Source: Spirochaetota bacterium
Lineage (GTDB): Bacteria; Spirochaetota; UBA4802; UBA5550
Assembly (NCBI GenBank): GCA_017999915.1
Contig: JAGNKX010000001.1
Location: 817,440 to 881,439, forward strand
Reading direction: 5' to 3'
Length of the DNA stretch: 64,000 bases
The notes below the pieces were generated by a model that ran no database searches, had not been told where the DNA came from, and worked only from the letters and a program-made list of their open reading frames with translations. The translations under genes were made by a program, and so were the position numbers. Position 1 is the stretch's first letter, and each line of letters starts with the position of its first letter. Of this stretch, positions 17,072 to 26,685 are shown piece after piece.

Positions 17072-18379
17072 ATGAAAAATAACATAATAATTGTTTTTCT
17101 CGCCACCCTTTCACTGTGGCTCTGTGCCGGAGCGCGGGCCGAGGCATCCGCCATATCCATGGGGCAGATCCAAACCGTCGCTTCAGACGGGTCCCTTGAT
17201 GTTCTCAGAAATCCTTCGCTTCTCACGGCCCAGAGCACGGATAACGCACTGGGGGTCCTCTTCCTCTCCACGGCCTTTTCAGACCGCCGCTATTCCTACA
17301 GCGGGGCTACAATAAGCTCCACCGTCTCGCGGCCCCGCTACGGCACCTCGAAATATCTGGCGGGAAGCCTGTTCCTGTCATACAGCAGAAGGACCTCCGG
17401 CGGCACGGTGGGCATCGGGATTGATGCCGGCAATCCCTTCCAGGCCATGAAAGAAAGAAATGGCCGCAATTACTACGGCATCAACACCTCCAGTTACGCT
17501 ATCGAGTATCTGAGCGCGCATTCCGACAGGAATTCGATATCGCCGCGCCTCGTCATATCCTACGGCCTTGTCGTTTCCGGAAACCATGCCATCGGCCTCC
17601 AATGGGCCCTGGGCTATGGGCAGGCCAGGGAAAAGGATGATTTTGTGCAGACCTATGGCACCACCGTTGTCGGACAGCACTGGGTGACGAAAAAAACCGA
17701 AGATATCAACGCGGAAATGTCACTGGGATATTCATTCAAAAAGGAAGGGTCCCAGGCCGGATTGATGGTGCGGTCCGGCAGGTTCAACTGGGAACGGACA
17801 TACCTGCGTTTCGGCCACGGGGATTTCGGGAAGGGGCTGGTTTTCTCGGGATCGGTCAGGGAGAACTATTATCTCCAGTATGACCGCGGGTTGCGTATCA
17901 TGGCGGGCGGATATCAGAGGCTGGGATCATTCTTTGCCGTTGCCCTTGAGGGGGCATACGGAATACCCTTTAGCTATAATTATAAGGATGTCCGGTACGA
18001 CGAGGTAACGTCCTTTTACGGCATGTCGAACAATATGACGATTCGTAAATCCGGGCTCTATTCCCTCAGCGCAGGCTTTGAAATACTTCCCTCCGGACCG
18101 GCCACGATAAGCCTGGGAGGGAACCTGAGTTCCACCAGGGAGAGGCGGACCAATGGCAAGATAAAGGAAACCATGAACGTTGACACCTATGCGGGTTCCC
18201 TGGGCGTCGATATCAGGGCAATAGACGCCCTGCTCATCATGGTGGGGTCCAGCCTGACCTATACCCATAGACGTACCGGCGTATCCTCAAATATTAATTA
18301 CTTAGGATCGGTTTCGATCGGCGGCCTCACCCGCGCATTGCAGGTTGACCTGTTTCTCGGCCTGTCAGGCGGATTTTAA
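17072..18379 (+). CDS. Outer-membrane beta-barrel protein
   Basis: This 435-residue exported protein has a classical signal peptide (MKNNIIIVFLATLSL..., cleavage near ARA-EA). The rest shows alternating polar/hydrophobic strands rich in Gly, Ser and Tyr and a terminal Phe, as expected for an outer-membrane barrel. Early text such as ISMGQIQTVASDGSLDVLRNPSLL resembles the start of FadL/OmpP1-like or UPF0164-like proteins, where a plug region precedes the barrel. Its function (porin, transport or assembly) is unknown. I choose 17072 because AGGGA sits six bases upstream. The PilZ-like gene follows 41 bases later on the same strand. Confidence 0.7.
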   Translation: MKNNIIIVFLATLSLWLCAGARAEASAISMGQIQTVASDGSLDVLRNPSLLTAQSTDNALGVLFLSTAFSDRRYSYSGATISSTVSRPRYGTSKYLAGSLFLSYSRRTSGGTVGIGIDAGNPFQAMKERNGRNYYGINTSSYAIEYLSAHSDRNSISPRLVISYGLVVSGNHAIGLQWALGYGQAREKDDFVQTYGTTVVGQHWVTKKTEDINAEMSLGYSFKKEGSQAGLMVRSGRFNWERTYLRFGHGDFGKGLVFSGSVRENYYLQYDRGLRIMAGGYQRLGSFFAVALEGAYGIPFSYNYKDVRYDEVTSFYGMSNNMTIRKSGLYSLSAGFEILPSGPATISLGGNLSSTRERRTNGKIKETMNVDTYAGSLGVDIRAIDALLIMVGSSLTYTHRRTGVSSNINYLGSVSIGGLTRALQVDLFLGLSGGF

Positions 18380-18420
18380 ATCATGGCGGGGAATCCCTGC
18401 CGGTTAATCGAGGTGATCTC

Positions 18421-19527
18421 ATGGATATTGTAACCGTTCTGGGAATCACATGGCGCAAGGCTTCGATGGGAGATCTCTCCATCGTGTTTGCGATTTTAAT
18501 GATCCCCGTAAGCCTTTACTTCATTCTCAGAATTATCCAGGCCGTGAGGAACAGGAAGGTCCACGAGGAGCAGCTGTTCCTGTTCAGGCTCAAACGGCTC
18601 GGCCTGTCCAATTTCCAGATCAGGATCGTCAACAACCTCATTGATATGCTCGGTCTTCCCAGGCCGATGCAGTTCATGGAAAATCCGGAATTGTTCGAAA
18701 AGGCCATCGGCAGGTTCCTTACCCATACCCGGGGCATGGGGGAAACAGAGGAGTCCCAATTGTTGATCTGCAAGGATCTGACATCCATCTATGACAAGCT
18801 CTATTTCCACATGAAGGCCAAGAAGCCTCTGAAGGGCATAGGTGATGTGGATGAAGAACAGCTTATCTATTTTTTACCTGTTCCCGGCAAGGTGTTCCTG
18901 GGAAAAATCACATCACGGGACGCCGCGAATCTTATTATAAGGATATTCGGAAATCCGGGGGACATCGGCGCGGTTCCGGACGACAAACCGGTGACCTTCC
19001 ATGTGTTCCGGGTCGGCGACGCGGAATACGATTTCACCTCCGCCATACGCGGCCGCGAGGGGACCGCCATCAAGGTCGGCCTTCCTTCAGAGATTGTCAA
19101 GCGCGAGGAATCCCGGCACCCTTATATAGACGTGATCGTGCCGGCCCTTATCTCCAGGGAGGAAACGGCCCCGAAGGAAAAGGAGCTCAGGGAGCTTGAC
19201 GCGATCATTGAAAAAAATGAAGGGAAAGCCGAGCTCTCCGAGGAAGAGGGGATGATCATAGACGAGGCCCAGGAAGAGAAGCTGCCCTGCACCATCTACA
19301 AGCTCAATGATTACGAGGCGGTGATCCGCCTGCCGCAGAAACTCGATTTCAATTCCCGGTACATGCTCGATTTCCAGGCGATGGATTTCAATTTCAGGAT
19401 CTTCGTCCGGATCATCGCGAGTAAAACGGTCGACGAGGGCAGCACCATGTATTATACGGTCAAGTTCGACGAGATGTCTCCCATCTCAAACAGCGTCCTG
19501 AAAAAGTTCGTGTACGAGCACCTGTGA
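18421..19527 (+). CDS. Membrane-anchored PilZ/YcgR-like protein
   Basis: This 368-residue protein has one N-terminal membrane segment (about residues 20-38, IVFAILMIPVSLYFILRII) and a long cytoplasmic part. Residues about 150-220 resemble a YcgR N-terminal barrel. A linker then reads KREESRHPYIDVIVPA, which fits the RxxxR c-di-GMP motif opening a PilZ domain. The second PilZ motif (D/N-x-S-x-x-G) is degenerate and an acidic insertion separates the parts, so c-di-GMP binding is uncertain. Such proteins often tune flagellar motility. The start follows GAGGTG at good spacing. The gene converges with mtnP. Confidence 0.55.
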   Translation: MDIVTVLGITWRKASMGDLSIVFAILMIPVSLYFILRIIQAVRNRKVHEEQLFLFRLKRLGLSNFQIRIVNNLIDMLGLPRPMQFMENPELFEKAIGRFLTHTRGMGETEESQLLICKDLTSIYDKLYFHMKAKKPLKGIGDVDEEQLIYFLPVPGKVFLGKITSRDAANLIIRIFGNPGDIGAVPDDKPVTFHVFRVGDAEYDFTSAIRGREGTAIKVGLPSEIVKREESRHPYIDVIVPALISREETAPKEKELRELDAIIEKNEGKAELSEEEGMIIDEAQEEKLPCTIYKLNDYEAVIRLPQKLDFNSRYMLDFQAMDFNFRIFVRIIASKTVDEGSTMYYTVKFDEMSPISNSVLKKFVYEHL

Positions 19528-19531
19528 TGCC

Positions 19532-20392
19532 TCAGAAATGCTCGGGCAGGATCGCCTTCAATTTTTCTATCTGATCCCTGGCCCGCCTGTCTCCGGCCGT
19601 TATTATGGCGTACTTCGACGCTTCAACGCACCCGCAGTCCCGCTTCTCGCCGAGCCGATCGAGTATGCGCTTCAGGAGCTGTTTCGCGTGGCCGGCATTA
19701 GTGGTGAGGTTCCGGATGACCATGTCGATGGTGACGTGCTCCTCGGTCTCATGCCAGCAGTCGTAGTCGGTGCTCATGCAGATGACGGCATAGCAGATCT
19801 CCGCCTCCCGGGCCAGCTTCGCTTCCGGCAGGGTGCTCATGTTGATCACACCGGCTCCCCAGGAGCGGTACAGGTTGCTCTCCGCCTTGGTGGAAAAAGC
19901 GGGCCCCTCCATGCAGATGAGGGTTTCGCCGGCATGCATGGTCAGATCCATCTCGTCCGCGGCGGCCTTGATGTGGCCGTGGAGCCTCCCGCAAAAGGGG
20001 TGGCCGAAGGATACGTGGGCCGCCACGCCGTTGCCGAAGAACGAGCTGGGCCTGGCCTTTGTCCGGTCGATCACCTGGTCGGGCAGGACGAAGTCAAGGG
20101 GCTTGATCTCCTCCTTGAGGCTTCCCACGGCTGAAAAGGCTATGATCTCCCGGACCCCGATCATCTTCAAGGCCGCGATATTGGCCCGCGCGTTCACCTC
20201 GTGGGGGAGATAAACGTGGCCCTTCCCATGGCGCGGCAGAAAGGCGGCGCGATGCCCCTCTATTTCAGATATCACGATTGAATCAGAAGGCTTTCCCCAG
20301 GGCGTTTCAATCGATAACTCTTCGATGGTTTTGGCCCCGTTTATTTCGTAGAGTCCCGAGCCGCCGATGACGCCTATAGTGGCCTTGTTCAT
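19532..20392 (-). CDS. mtnP: S-methyl-5'-thioadenosine phosphorylase
   Basis: This 286-residue enzyme cleaves methylthioadenosine with phosphate to adenine and methylthioribose-1-phosphate, feeding methionine salvage. It has the family start GVIGGSGLY, the phosphate-binding LPRHGKGH stretch, and METHYL-site residues in CMEGPAFSTKAES and VINMSTLPEAKLAREAEICYA. The NMST sequence and the Asp pair in STDYDCW favour MTA over guanosine substrates. It stands alone, convergent with the PilZ-like gene. It complements the methionine operon at 1-6 kb functionally but is not linked to it. Confidence 0.92.
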   Translation of the reverse strand: MNKATIGVIGGSGLYEINGAKTIEELSIETPWGKPSDSIVISEIEGHRAAFLPRHGKGHVYLPHEVNARANIAALKMIGVREIIAFSAVGSLKEEIKPLDFVLPDQVIDRTKARPSSFFGNGVAAHVSFGHPFCGRLHGHIKAAADEMDLTMHAGETLICMEGPAFSTKAESNLYRSWGAGVINMSTLPEAKLAREAEICYAVICMSTDYDCWHETEEHVTIDMVIRNLTTNAGHAKQLLKRILDRLGEKRDCGCVEASKYAIITAGDRRARDQIEKLKAILPEHF

Positions 20393-20651
20393 GCCGCACC
20401 TCTCGCTGTTGATTGATCAGGGACGGCCTACACTGTGCCGCCCCGGTCCATTATAGCCGATTTAGAGGCACGGCGCTTTTTATCGCAAGGAAAAAAGCTC
20501 AATTCGATGGCGGCATTGGGGCATGCAGGAATGTGTAAATCATGGAAAAAATATTGCCAAATGCATAATTTATATTATTATAGTCTCAATATCAATATGG
20601 ATGATAATAGAGATTTGCATCATGTCATTTTAAAATATTAAGGGAGGTCCC

Positions 20652-21137
20652 ATGAACATTTCAAAGGTTATTGCGCTATCCATGATTACGGTGCTGCTCT
20701 TCTGGGCCGGATCGACAAGGGCGCGGCAGACAGATATACCGGTAGACCAGGTCCCGGCGGATGTCATCGAGGTGCTGAACAGGTATCTCCGGATATTATC
20801 GACCAGCACGTCCCTGGACGCCTGCGCCATGGAAGTGGCGAAAATATCCGGAGGGCATATGCTCTCACAATCCGGGGCTATCTCCCGGGACGTCCTGCCC
20901 TACAGCCTGAAAAAAGACTATGAAAACGTGAAATTCTACAAGGTGCCGGCTGTCATCACGAGGGTTGCCTATTCCGAGGACGACTATGACGGATTCGGTC
21001 CCACGCTGATCCAGGGGGCGCGCTATAAGATCTGGATAGCCAAGAAGGACGGTGTCGCGGGACTTCCGGCCCCCATTCCCATCATAAAACCGAAGGACGG
21101 GAAGCCGAAGATCGTTACCGTTATCGGCAGCCTCTAA
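20652..21137 (+). CDS. Secreted protein of unknown function
   Basis: This 161-residue protein has a signal peptide (MNISKVIALSMITVLLFWAG..., cleavage near STRA-RQ) and no family that I recognise. The mature part opens with a helical DQVPADVIEVLNRYLRIL segment and has one Cys. It then has mixed strands with an acidic EDDYDGFGP loop. GGGAGG at 20641-20646 sets the start. It is likely periplasmic. A second small secreted gene faces it from the other strand, and the two share no visible similarity. Confidence 0.65.
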   Translation: MNISKVIALSMITVLLFWAGSTRARQTDIPVDQVPADVIEVLNRYLRILSTSTSLDACAMEVAKISGGHMLSQSGAISRDVLPYSLKKDYENVKFYKVPAVITRVAYSEDDYDGFGPTLIQGARYKIWIAKKDGVAGLPAPIPIIKPKDGKPKIVTVIGSL

Positions 21138-21195
21138 TACAGGGGCCCGCATCGGACCGGGACAGGGCTGATGCGGGCGCCGCTGTTATCGTCGA

Positions 21196-21759
21196 TTATT
21201 TCCAGTACCCGGGAAGGTATATGTCGTAGACCGGCTCGAGGGTCAGGTCCGGGGCATTGATGAGCTTTCCCACGAACACGGTGACATAGCCGGTGCCGCC
21301 GTACTTCTCGATGTATTTAGCGCGATCGAAATTCTTAGGCGACCTGAGCTGCACCATCATGAAATCGGGCATGAGCCCTCCTTCGCCGAAAATAAGATTC
21401 AGTGAGGCGTTATCGTTGAAGGGATTGGGATTGGCCTGTGCGGCGAACAGGATATACTTTCCCTTCGCTTTTTTCATGAAGAGCTTGACCCGGTCCTCTT
21501 TTTTTCGTATGTTCTTCTCCCTGATCTCCTGCACGATCTCGTTGCCGTCAATGAACCCCTTCGTCTCGGGAATCCCCGCTTCTATGGCAGCCCTGCGCTC
21601 GGGTGTAAGTTTCCAGTCCATTGCCCTGGTGACTTCATAGGGCGTTTTCTTTTTAGCCTGTTGGGCCGAGATGCCGTCCTTTACTAATACCGCCATGAAC
21701 GCTGCGATCATGGCGGGAATAATTATAAAGGCCCGTGATGCCGATCCGGTCTGTCTCAT
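21196..21759 (-). CDS. Secreted protein of unknown function
   Basis: This 187-residue protein starts with a signal peptide (Arg-rich start, hydrophobic AFIIIPAMIAAFMAVLV, cleavage near ISA-QQ). The mature sequence is charged (KKTPYEVTRAMDWKLTPERR) and then has a compact region with FAAQANPNPFNDNASL and a GYVTVFVGKLI strand. I recognise no family. A strong AGGAGAGAGG site precedes the ATG. It lies between the preceding secreted gene, which is convergent with it, and the FAD oxidase downstream on the same strand. Confidence 0.65.
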   Translation of the reverse strand: MRQTGSASRAFIIIPAMIAAFMAVLVKDGISAQQAKKKTPYEVTRAMDWKLTPERRAAIEAGIPETKGFIDGNEIVQEIREKNIRKKEDRVKLFMKKAKGKYILFAAQANPNPFNDNASLNLIFGEGGLMPDFMMVQLRSPKNFDRAKYIEKYGGTGYVTVFVGKLINAPDLTLEPVYDIYLPGYWK

Positions 21760-21926
21760 ATCCTCTCTCCTTGGTCTATTTTATTTGAACGGTTCTCCCT
21801 ATTCATGTCGGAGCCTGCTCTTAGGAAAATGCATGGATCAAAAAAAAGCAATAATAAAATGACCTGTGATCAACGGTATTTTTCAGGGAGGCCCCGGGCA
21901 GTGATTCTCGGCGGGGCTTGCTTCTG

Positions 21927-23315
21927 TCAGGATATTATTTTGTCCGGGTTCAGTATTCCCTTCGGGTCGAAGGCCTTTTTAATCCGCCTGAGCAGGTCGA
22001 CCTCCCCGGGGGAGAGGGCCAGGCCGAGGTAATCCCTGCGGATGTATCCCACACCGTGCTCGCCCGTGATGGTGCCTCCCAGGGCGATGGCGCGCCGGTA
22101 TATCTCGCGCTTCAGGTCGGGCAGCATGGCTTTCCACCGATCGTAGTCAATATCCCCTTTCAGCACATCGATGTGCACATTGCCGTCGCCGGCATGGCCG
22201 AACATGACGGAACGGAGCGACCGGGATTCAAAGTGCGATTTCAGGGCCGTGAGAAATTCCGGGATGCGGGAACGGGGGACCACGCAGTCCTCCGCCAGGA
22301 ACACGGGACTCTCCGCGTGGATCGCCTCGCGAATGGTGCGCCGGGCCTTCCAGAGACGCTCCCGCTGGAGCGGGGACTGGGCCACCATGATCGAATCCCG
22401 GTCGGCGACAACGACCCTTCCGATCGTTTCAACGTCTTCCAAGACCGCCTCATCGGAATTACCGTTGACCTGGATGAGGAGATGGGCCCCGGCGTCGGGG
22501 AAGTGGATGTCCCTGTTCAGAAACTTCCCGACGAGGGTGATGGCGTCGTGCTCCATGAATTCGATCGCGCAGGGGATGATCCTGTTGACCAGGATCGCGT
22601 GGACGGCTTCGGCAGCTTCCTTGAGGGACGGGAAGGGGATGAGGATATCCACCGTGTGGAGCGGCGCCGGTATAAGGCGCAGAAATATCTTCGTGATGAC
22701 GGCCAGGGTCCCCTCCGAGCCGATCAGTATGCCGGTCAGATTGTAACCGGTGACGTTCTTGACTATCTTTCCCCCGGTGGTGATCACGGTCCCGTCCGGG
22801 AGCACGAACTCCAGGCCCAGGATATAGTCCTTGGTGACGCCGTACTTGACGGCCCGTGGACCGCCGGCGTTTTCCGCCACGTTCCCGCCGATGGAGCATG
22901 ACTCGAGGCTGGCCGGGTCCGGGGGGTACAGGAGCCCTTCCTCCAGGGCGGCGTCCTGTATCGCCCGGGTGACAGCGCCCGGCTCCACCACCGCCACCAT
23001 GTTCTCCCGGTCGATTTCGATGATGCGGTTCATCTTTTCAAGGGAAAGTACCACGCCGCCCCTGACCGGCACAGCGCCGCCGGTGACTCCCGTGCCGGCT
23101 CCCCGGGGAACGACCGGCACGCCGCGCTCGTTGCACAGCCTCAGCGTGGCGCTTACGTCGCCCGCAGAGGAGGCCCTCACCAGGATGTCGGGCATGGCGG
23201 CCAGGTCGGAGGTCTCGTCCCTGGAGTAGCTCTCCAGTATCTCGGGGTCGGCGACCACTTTTTTCGCGCCGAGGAGGCGCGATAATTCTTCAGCCAGTGA
23301 TTGGTATGATGTCAT
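21927..23315 (-). CDS. FAD-linked oxidase of the GlcD/D-lactate dehydrogenase family
   Basis: This 462-residue flavoprotein has an N-terminal FAD-binding-4 (PCMH-type) domain with VPRGAGTGVTGGAVP near 85-99 and the SIGGNVAENAGGPRAVKYG signature. A C-terminal FAD-oxidase domain ends in TGEHGVGYIRRDYL, whose His residues take part in catalysis. It oxidises a 2-hydroxyacid such as glycolate or D-lactate. No GlcE or iron-sulfur GlcF partner is adjacent, so the acceptor is unknown. The ATG at 23315 is preferred because GAGATGG lies just upstream. The frame continues 14 codons further without a ribosome site. Confidence 0.88.
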   Translation of the reverse strand: MTSYQSLAEELSRLLGAKKVVADPEILESYSRDETSDLAAMPDILVRASSAGDVSATLRLCNERGVPVVPRGAGTGVTGGAVPVRGGVVLSLEKMNRIIEIDRENMVAVVEPGAVTRAIQDAALEEGLLYPPDPASLESCSIGGNVAENAGGPRAVKYGVTKDYILGLEFVLPDGTVITTGGKIVKNVTGYNLTGILIGSEGTLAVITKIFLRLIPAPLHTVDILIPFPSLKEAAEAVHAILVNRIIPCAIEFMEHDAITLVGKFLNRDIHFPDAGAHLLIQVNGNSDEAVLEDVETIGRVVVADRDSIMVAQSPLQRERLWKARRTIREAIHAESPVFLAEDCVVPRSRIPEFLTALKSHFESRSLRSVMFGHAGDGNVHIDVLKGDIDYDRWKAMLPDLKREIYRRAIALGGTITGEHGVGYIRRDYLGLALSPGEVDLLRRIKKAFDPKGILNPDKIIS

Positions 23316-23614
23316 GGGCCATCTCTTTATTGTCACAGGTAATGGCCCTTTGATCATAAAGTCAAGGATTTACTGCATGGTGAAAAACCGTTAACAATCA
23401 AATTATTTCAAAATGTGTCTCGCTATTTCTGATAATTTGAGTTGCTGCAAATTAGTCGTTTCGACGAATTTCGGGATGAGGAGATATGAATTAATCCTTG
23501 ATTTATTCAAATTGAATTGATAGAAGGATATATATAAAAAAAGCGGGTATCCGTTCCACAGAACACCTGTACAGCCACCGCCGTGGCCGATACTGATTTG
23601 TCATGGAGGGTCCT

Positions 23615-24256
23615 ATGCGACAATGCCACAATTGCCGTCAGCAGATAAATGACGACAGCGCCTTGTATTGCAGCAAGTGCGGAACGCGCCTGTTGAATGC
23701 GCAGACCGCACCAGGCTCGCCGGCGCCGGGGAGCGGAATGCCGCAGATGCCCGGGCAGGGTCCGGCAACGAAGAAAAGAAATATAAAAGTAACGGCGTTC
23801 ATTGCCATCGCCATAAATCTTGTCATGGTGGGAGGATTCTTTTTTATGTCCAGGGGCTGTTCCAGCGTCACCGGTACCCTGGTGGCCAGGGGCGAGCCCC
23901 TTGGCACGTTCACCTTCGTGCCGAAACAGTGTCGTTCGGGCCAGCGCATGAATTTTTTCGGGTCCGTGATCCTGGGCGAGGGCCAGCAGGACGGGGCAGT
24001 GGTCGCCATCATCGATCCGGTCAAAGGAAAAGTGGTGAAGGTCGAGGTGCCCGGTTCCTGCCTGCCCCCGGACTATGAGAAATGCAAGGAAGTCATCATA
24101 GATCCGCAATACTGCTCCCGCTATGACGTGACGGTTGATAAAATACCGGTCATGATCAACAACATAGTTATGGTCGGCGGGCGCTTGAATCTCGATTGCG
24201 CCTTTCCAGGCGGCGGCACCGCAAAAGGAGAAATAAAGTTTACACGGTGCAATTGA
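23615..24256 (+). CDS. Zinc-ribbon membrane protein of unknown function
   Basis: This 213-residue protein opens with a zinc ribbon (CHNC near residues 4-7 and CSKC 14 residues later). A Pro/Gly-rich linker and one membrane helix (about residues 55-75, AFIAIAINLVMVGGFFFM) follow. The remaining ~140 residues would be extracytoplasmic and contain several Cys (QCRSG, GSCLP, KCKE, QYCSR, LDCAF), possibly disulfide-bonded. The ribbon would be cytoplasmic, an arrangement common in regulators or scaffold proteins. No family name can be given. GGAGGG four bases before the ATG fixes the start. It converges with trpA. Confidence 0.65.
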   Translation: MRQCHNCRQQINDDSALYCSKCGTRLLNAQTAPGSPAPGSGMPQMPGQGPATKKRNIKVTAFIAIAINLVMVGGFFFMSRGCSSVTGTLVARGEPLGTFTFVPKQCRSGQRMNFFGSVILGEGQQDGAVVAIIDPVKGKVVKVEVPGSCLPPDYEKCKEVIIDPQYCSRYDVTVDKIPVMINNIVMVGGRLNLDCAFPGGGTAKGEIKFTRCN

Positions 24257-24276
24257 TCCATGAAAATCGTGCAATC

Positions 24277-24984
24277 TCATCCATGGTTCAGTGAACGGAG
24301 ATAGTCGTTCAGCGCGGCCGGGTCCTTCTGCCGAAGCACCGCCTCCGTGCCCACCACGTAGCCGTCCCCGATGGAGAGGGCCCGCCTCGCGTCATCGGCG
24401 GTCTTGATGCCGAAGCCGATGATGATCTTTTTGCCGGTATGCTTTTTTATCATGCGGATTTTGTCCAGCAGCTCCGGGGACGTGAAATCCGATTGCGATC
24501 CGGTAATGCCCCGTACGCCAATAAAGTAAATGATCTCGCTTTTCGACCTGTTCATCATTTCGATATCCGATTCGCGGGACTCAAGGGTGGCGAAGGGAAC
24601 GATGGGGATGCCGAAACCCTCGTCATAAAAGAGCCGCGCCATCCTGTTGGGGAGGTCCGGGATGATCACCCCGTCGAGGGAGCCCGCCATCCTGTCAGAG
24701 AATTTTTTTATGCCATGGGAATATATGATGTTCGCGTAGGTCATGACATATTTTTTTATGTATGTATCCTTCAGGGCGACGATGGCATCCACCATGGCGT
24801 CAGGGGTTATGCCTCTCTCAATCGTGGAGTGAATGGCCCGGGCGATGACGGGGCCGTCGGCAATGGGATCATTGAAGGGGATGCCGATCTCGATAAAATC
24901 AAATCTGTTATTGGCTACCGCGTGGAAGCACTCATTAAATGTGCCCATATCCGGGTAACCGCCGGTGAGATATATCCCTTTCAT
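24277..24984 (-). CDS. trpA: Tryptophan synthase alpha subunit
   Basis: The alpha subunit splits indole-3-glycerol phosphate to indole, which passes to TrpB. It has only 235 residues against about 265 in the standard enzyme. The protein begins at YLTGGYPD, the position of the usual ITAGDPD, so the N-terminal helix is missing. The catalytic Glu and Asp are present in [14 protein letters not shown]. The [11 protein letters not shown] stretch and the phosphate-binding [11 protein letters not shown] are intact. Its ATG overlaps the trpB stop by four bases. It is the last gene of the operon. Confidence 0.93.
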   Translation of the reverse strand: MKGIYLTGGYPDMGTFNECFHAVANNRFDFIEIGIPFNDPIADGPVIARAIHSTIERGITPDAMVDAIVALKDTYIKKYVMTYANIIYSHGIKKFSDRMAGSLDGVIIPDLPNRMARLFYDEGFGIPIVPFATLESRESDIEMMNRSKSEIIYFIGVRGITGSQSDFTSPELLDKIRMIKKHTGKKIIIGFGIKTADDARRALSIGDGYVVGTEAVLRQKDPAALNDYLRSLNHG

Positions 24985-26156
24985 AATTCCTCCCTGTTCT
25001 GTTGCTCGATGATGCCAAGGTCCTTGTCCCCGCGGCCCGACAGATTTACCAGCACCCGCCTGCCCCGCAGCTCGCCGGCATGGTCAATGGCCCAGGCCAG
25101 GGCATGGGATGATTCCAGGGCCGGTATGATACCCTCCAGCCTGGTGAGCTCGTGAAAGGCCCTGAGAGCCTCCTTGTCGAAAACATGATCGTACCTGACC
25201 CTGCCGGTGTCTTTCAGGTATGAATGCTGGGGCCCTATGCCGGCATAGTCGAGGCCCGCTGAGACAGAATGCACATCCCGGACCTGGCAGTTTTCGTCCT
25301 GAAGAAGGTATGAGAGGGCACCCTGGAAAATGCCCTTGCTTCCCAGGGAAAGGGTGGCGGCATTGTCGCCGGGACCGAGGGAGCGGCCCCCGGCCTCGAC
25401 GCCGACGAGACGCACCTCCGGCAGGTCCAGGAACCCCTGGAAGATCCCCATGGCGTTGCTCCCGCCTCCCACGCAGGCGATGACGCAGTCCGGGAGGAAT
25501 CCTTTTCCGCGGAAATAATCAATCGCTTCCCTGCCGGTCACCGCATGGAAGAAGGCTACCATTTCAGGAAAGGGATGGGGTCCGGCAACCGTGCCCATGA
25601 GGTAGTGGGTGCCGGTGACGTTGGTGACCCAATCCTTGAGGGAGGCGCTGATGGCGTCTTTCAGGGTGCGGAGCCCCTCGTCGACCGGCACGACTTCCGC
25701 GCCGAGAAGCTTCATTTTTTTTACATTGGGCATCTGCCGCTCCACATCGAGGCTCCCCATGTAGATGCGGCACCGGAGGCCGAAGAGGGCGGCCGCCGTG
25801 GCGGTGGCCACGCCGTGCTGACCGGCTCCCGTTTCCGCTATGACGCGGCCTTTCCCCATGTGCTTCGCCAGCAGCGCCTGGCCTATGGTGTTGTTGATCT
25901 TATGGGCGCCGGTGTGGAGCAGGTCCTCACGCTTGAGATAGAGATTGAAGCCGTATTTTTCCGACAGGTTCTTCGCATGGTATACCGGCGTCGGCCGTCC
26001 GGCGAAATCATCAAGGTAGCGGTTGAATTCTTCCATCGATGAGGCGCTGGCGGCAAATTCACGGAATGCCCGCTCCACCTCGTCCAGGGCCGGGATTAAA
26101 AGCTCCGGAACGAACTGCCCGCCGTAGGGCCCGTAAAATCCTTTATCTGAGAGCAT
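24981..26156 (-). CDS. trpB: Tryptophan synthase beta subunit
   Basis: This 391-residue PLP enzyme joins indole and serine. The PLP lysine is in [13 protein letters not shown], followed by [13 protein letters not shown]. The phosphate-binding glycine loop is [10 protein letters not shown], and the late Ser-Gly-Arg-Gly-Asp segment (NLSGRGDKD) closes the site. It overlaps trpF by 14 bases and trpA by four, so translation is coupled and the alpha-beta complex is made in matched amounts. This is the TrpB1-type enzyme by length and motifs. Confidence 0.97.
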   Translation of the reverse strand: MLSDKGFYGPYGGQFVPELLIPALDEVERAFREFAASASSMEEFNRYLDDFAGRPTPVYHAKNLSEKYGFNLYLKREDLLHTGAHKINNTIGQALLAKHMGKGRVIAETGAGQHGVATATAAALFGLRCRIYMGSLDVERQMPNVKKMKLLGAEVVPVDEGLRTLKDAISASLKDWVTNVTGTHYLMGTVAGPHPFPEMVAFFHAVTGREAIDYFRGKGFLPDCVIACVGGGSNAMGIFQGFLDLPEVRLVGVEAGGRSLGPGDNAATLSLGSKGIFQGALSYLLQDENCQVRDVHSVSAGLDYAGIGPQHSYLKDTGRVRYDHVFDKEALRAFHELTRLEGIIPALESSHALAWAIDHAGELRGRRVLVNLSGRGDKDLGIIEQQNREEL

Positions 26157-26685
26157 TGTGTACCTCGGTAATGAATTGTTTCATCAGATTGTAATCCTTG
26201 ATCCCCCGCCGGGACTCGACCCCGCTGGACACGTCCACGCCGAAGGGGCGATATTCCCGTATGACCCCGGCGACGGTTCCTGCCCGGAGGCCGCCGGAAA
26301 TGATGAGCCGATAGCTCACATCATGGAGCCACGGGGGAAGCTCCTTCTCCTCGCCGCTGCCCCTGCTCGCGTCATACAGGAAGAGGGCGCCCTCGCGGGA
26401 CCGCTCCTCGGTGTCGCCGGCGGATATGAGACGGTCTGCCGGGCAGTTCTCATAGACCTGGACGAGATCGAAATCATGGTAGCAATCGGCCACCTCCTCG
26501 AAGGTTACTCCCACCGCTATGGTCGATACTCTGCCCCGGCCGTACAGCGCCAGCTTTCGGGCATAATCGGCGTTACAATGCCTGACGCTCCCGGGGTGGA
26601 GCACGATCCCCACGGCCGAGTATCCCAGGTCGACGGCCCAATCGATCTGCTCCAATGACGTGATGCCGCATACTTTTACGAACAT
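26143..26685 (-). CDS. trpF: Phosphoribosylanthranilate isomerase
   Basis: This isomerase converts PRA to CdRP. The general-base Cys lies in the opening VKVCGIT, and the general acid Asp is in [10 protein letters not shown] near the end. GGLRAGTV supplies the phosphate-binding glycine. At 180 residues it is on the short side of the family (about 200), with the middle of the barrel abbreviated. It overlaps trpC by 10 bases and trpB by 14. Confidence 0.9.
   Translation of the reverse strand: MFVKVCGITSLEQIDWAVDLGYSAVGIVLHPGSVRHCNADYARKLALYGRGRVSTIAVGVTFEEVADCYHDFDLVQVYENCPADRLISAGDTEERSREGALFLYDASRGSGEEKELPPWLHDVSYRLIISGGLRAGTVAGVIREYRPFGVDVSSGVESRRGIKDYNLMKQFITEVHNALR

Noticed and set aside
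20393-20651. Possible gene at 20435-20641
   Set aside because: Low similarity to coding sequence, no ribosome site; the region is probably the leader and promoter of the secreted-protein gene.
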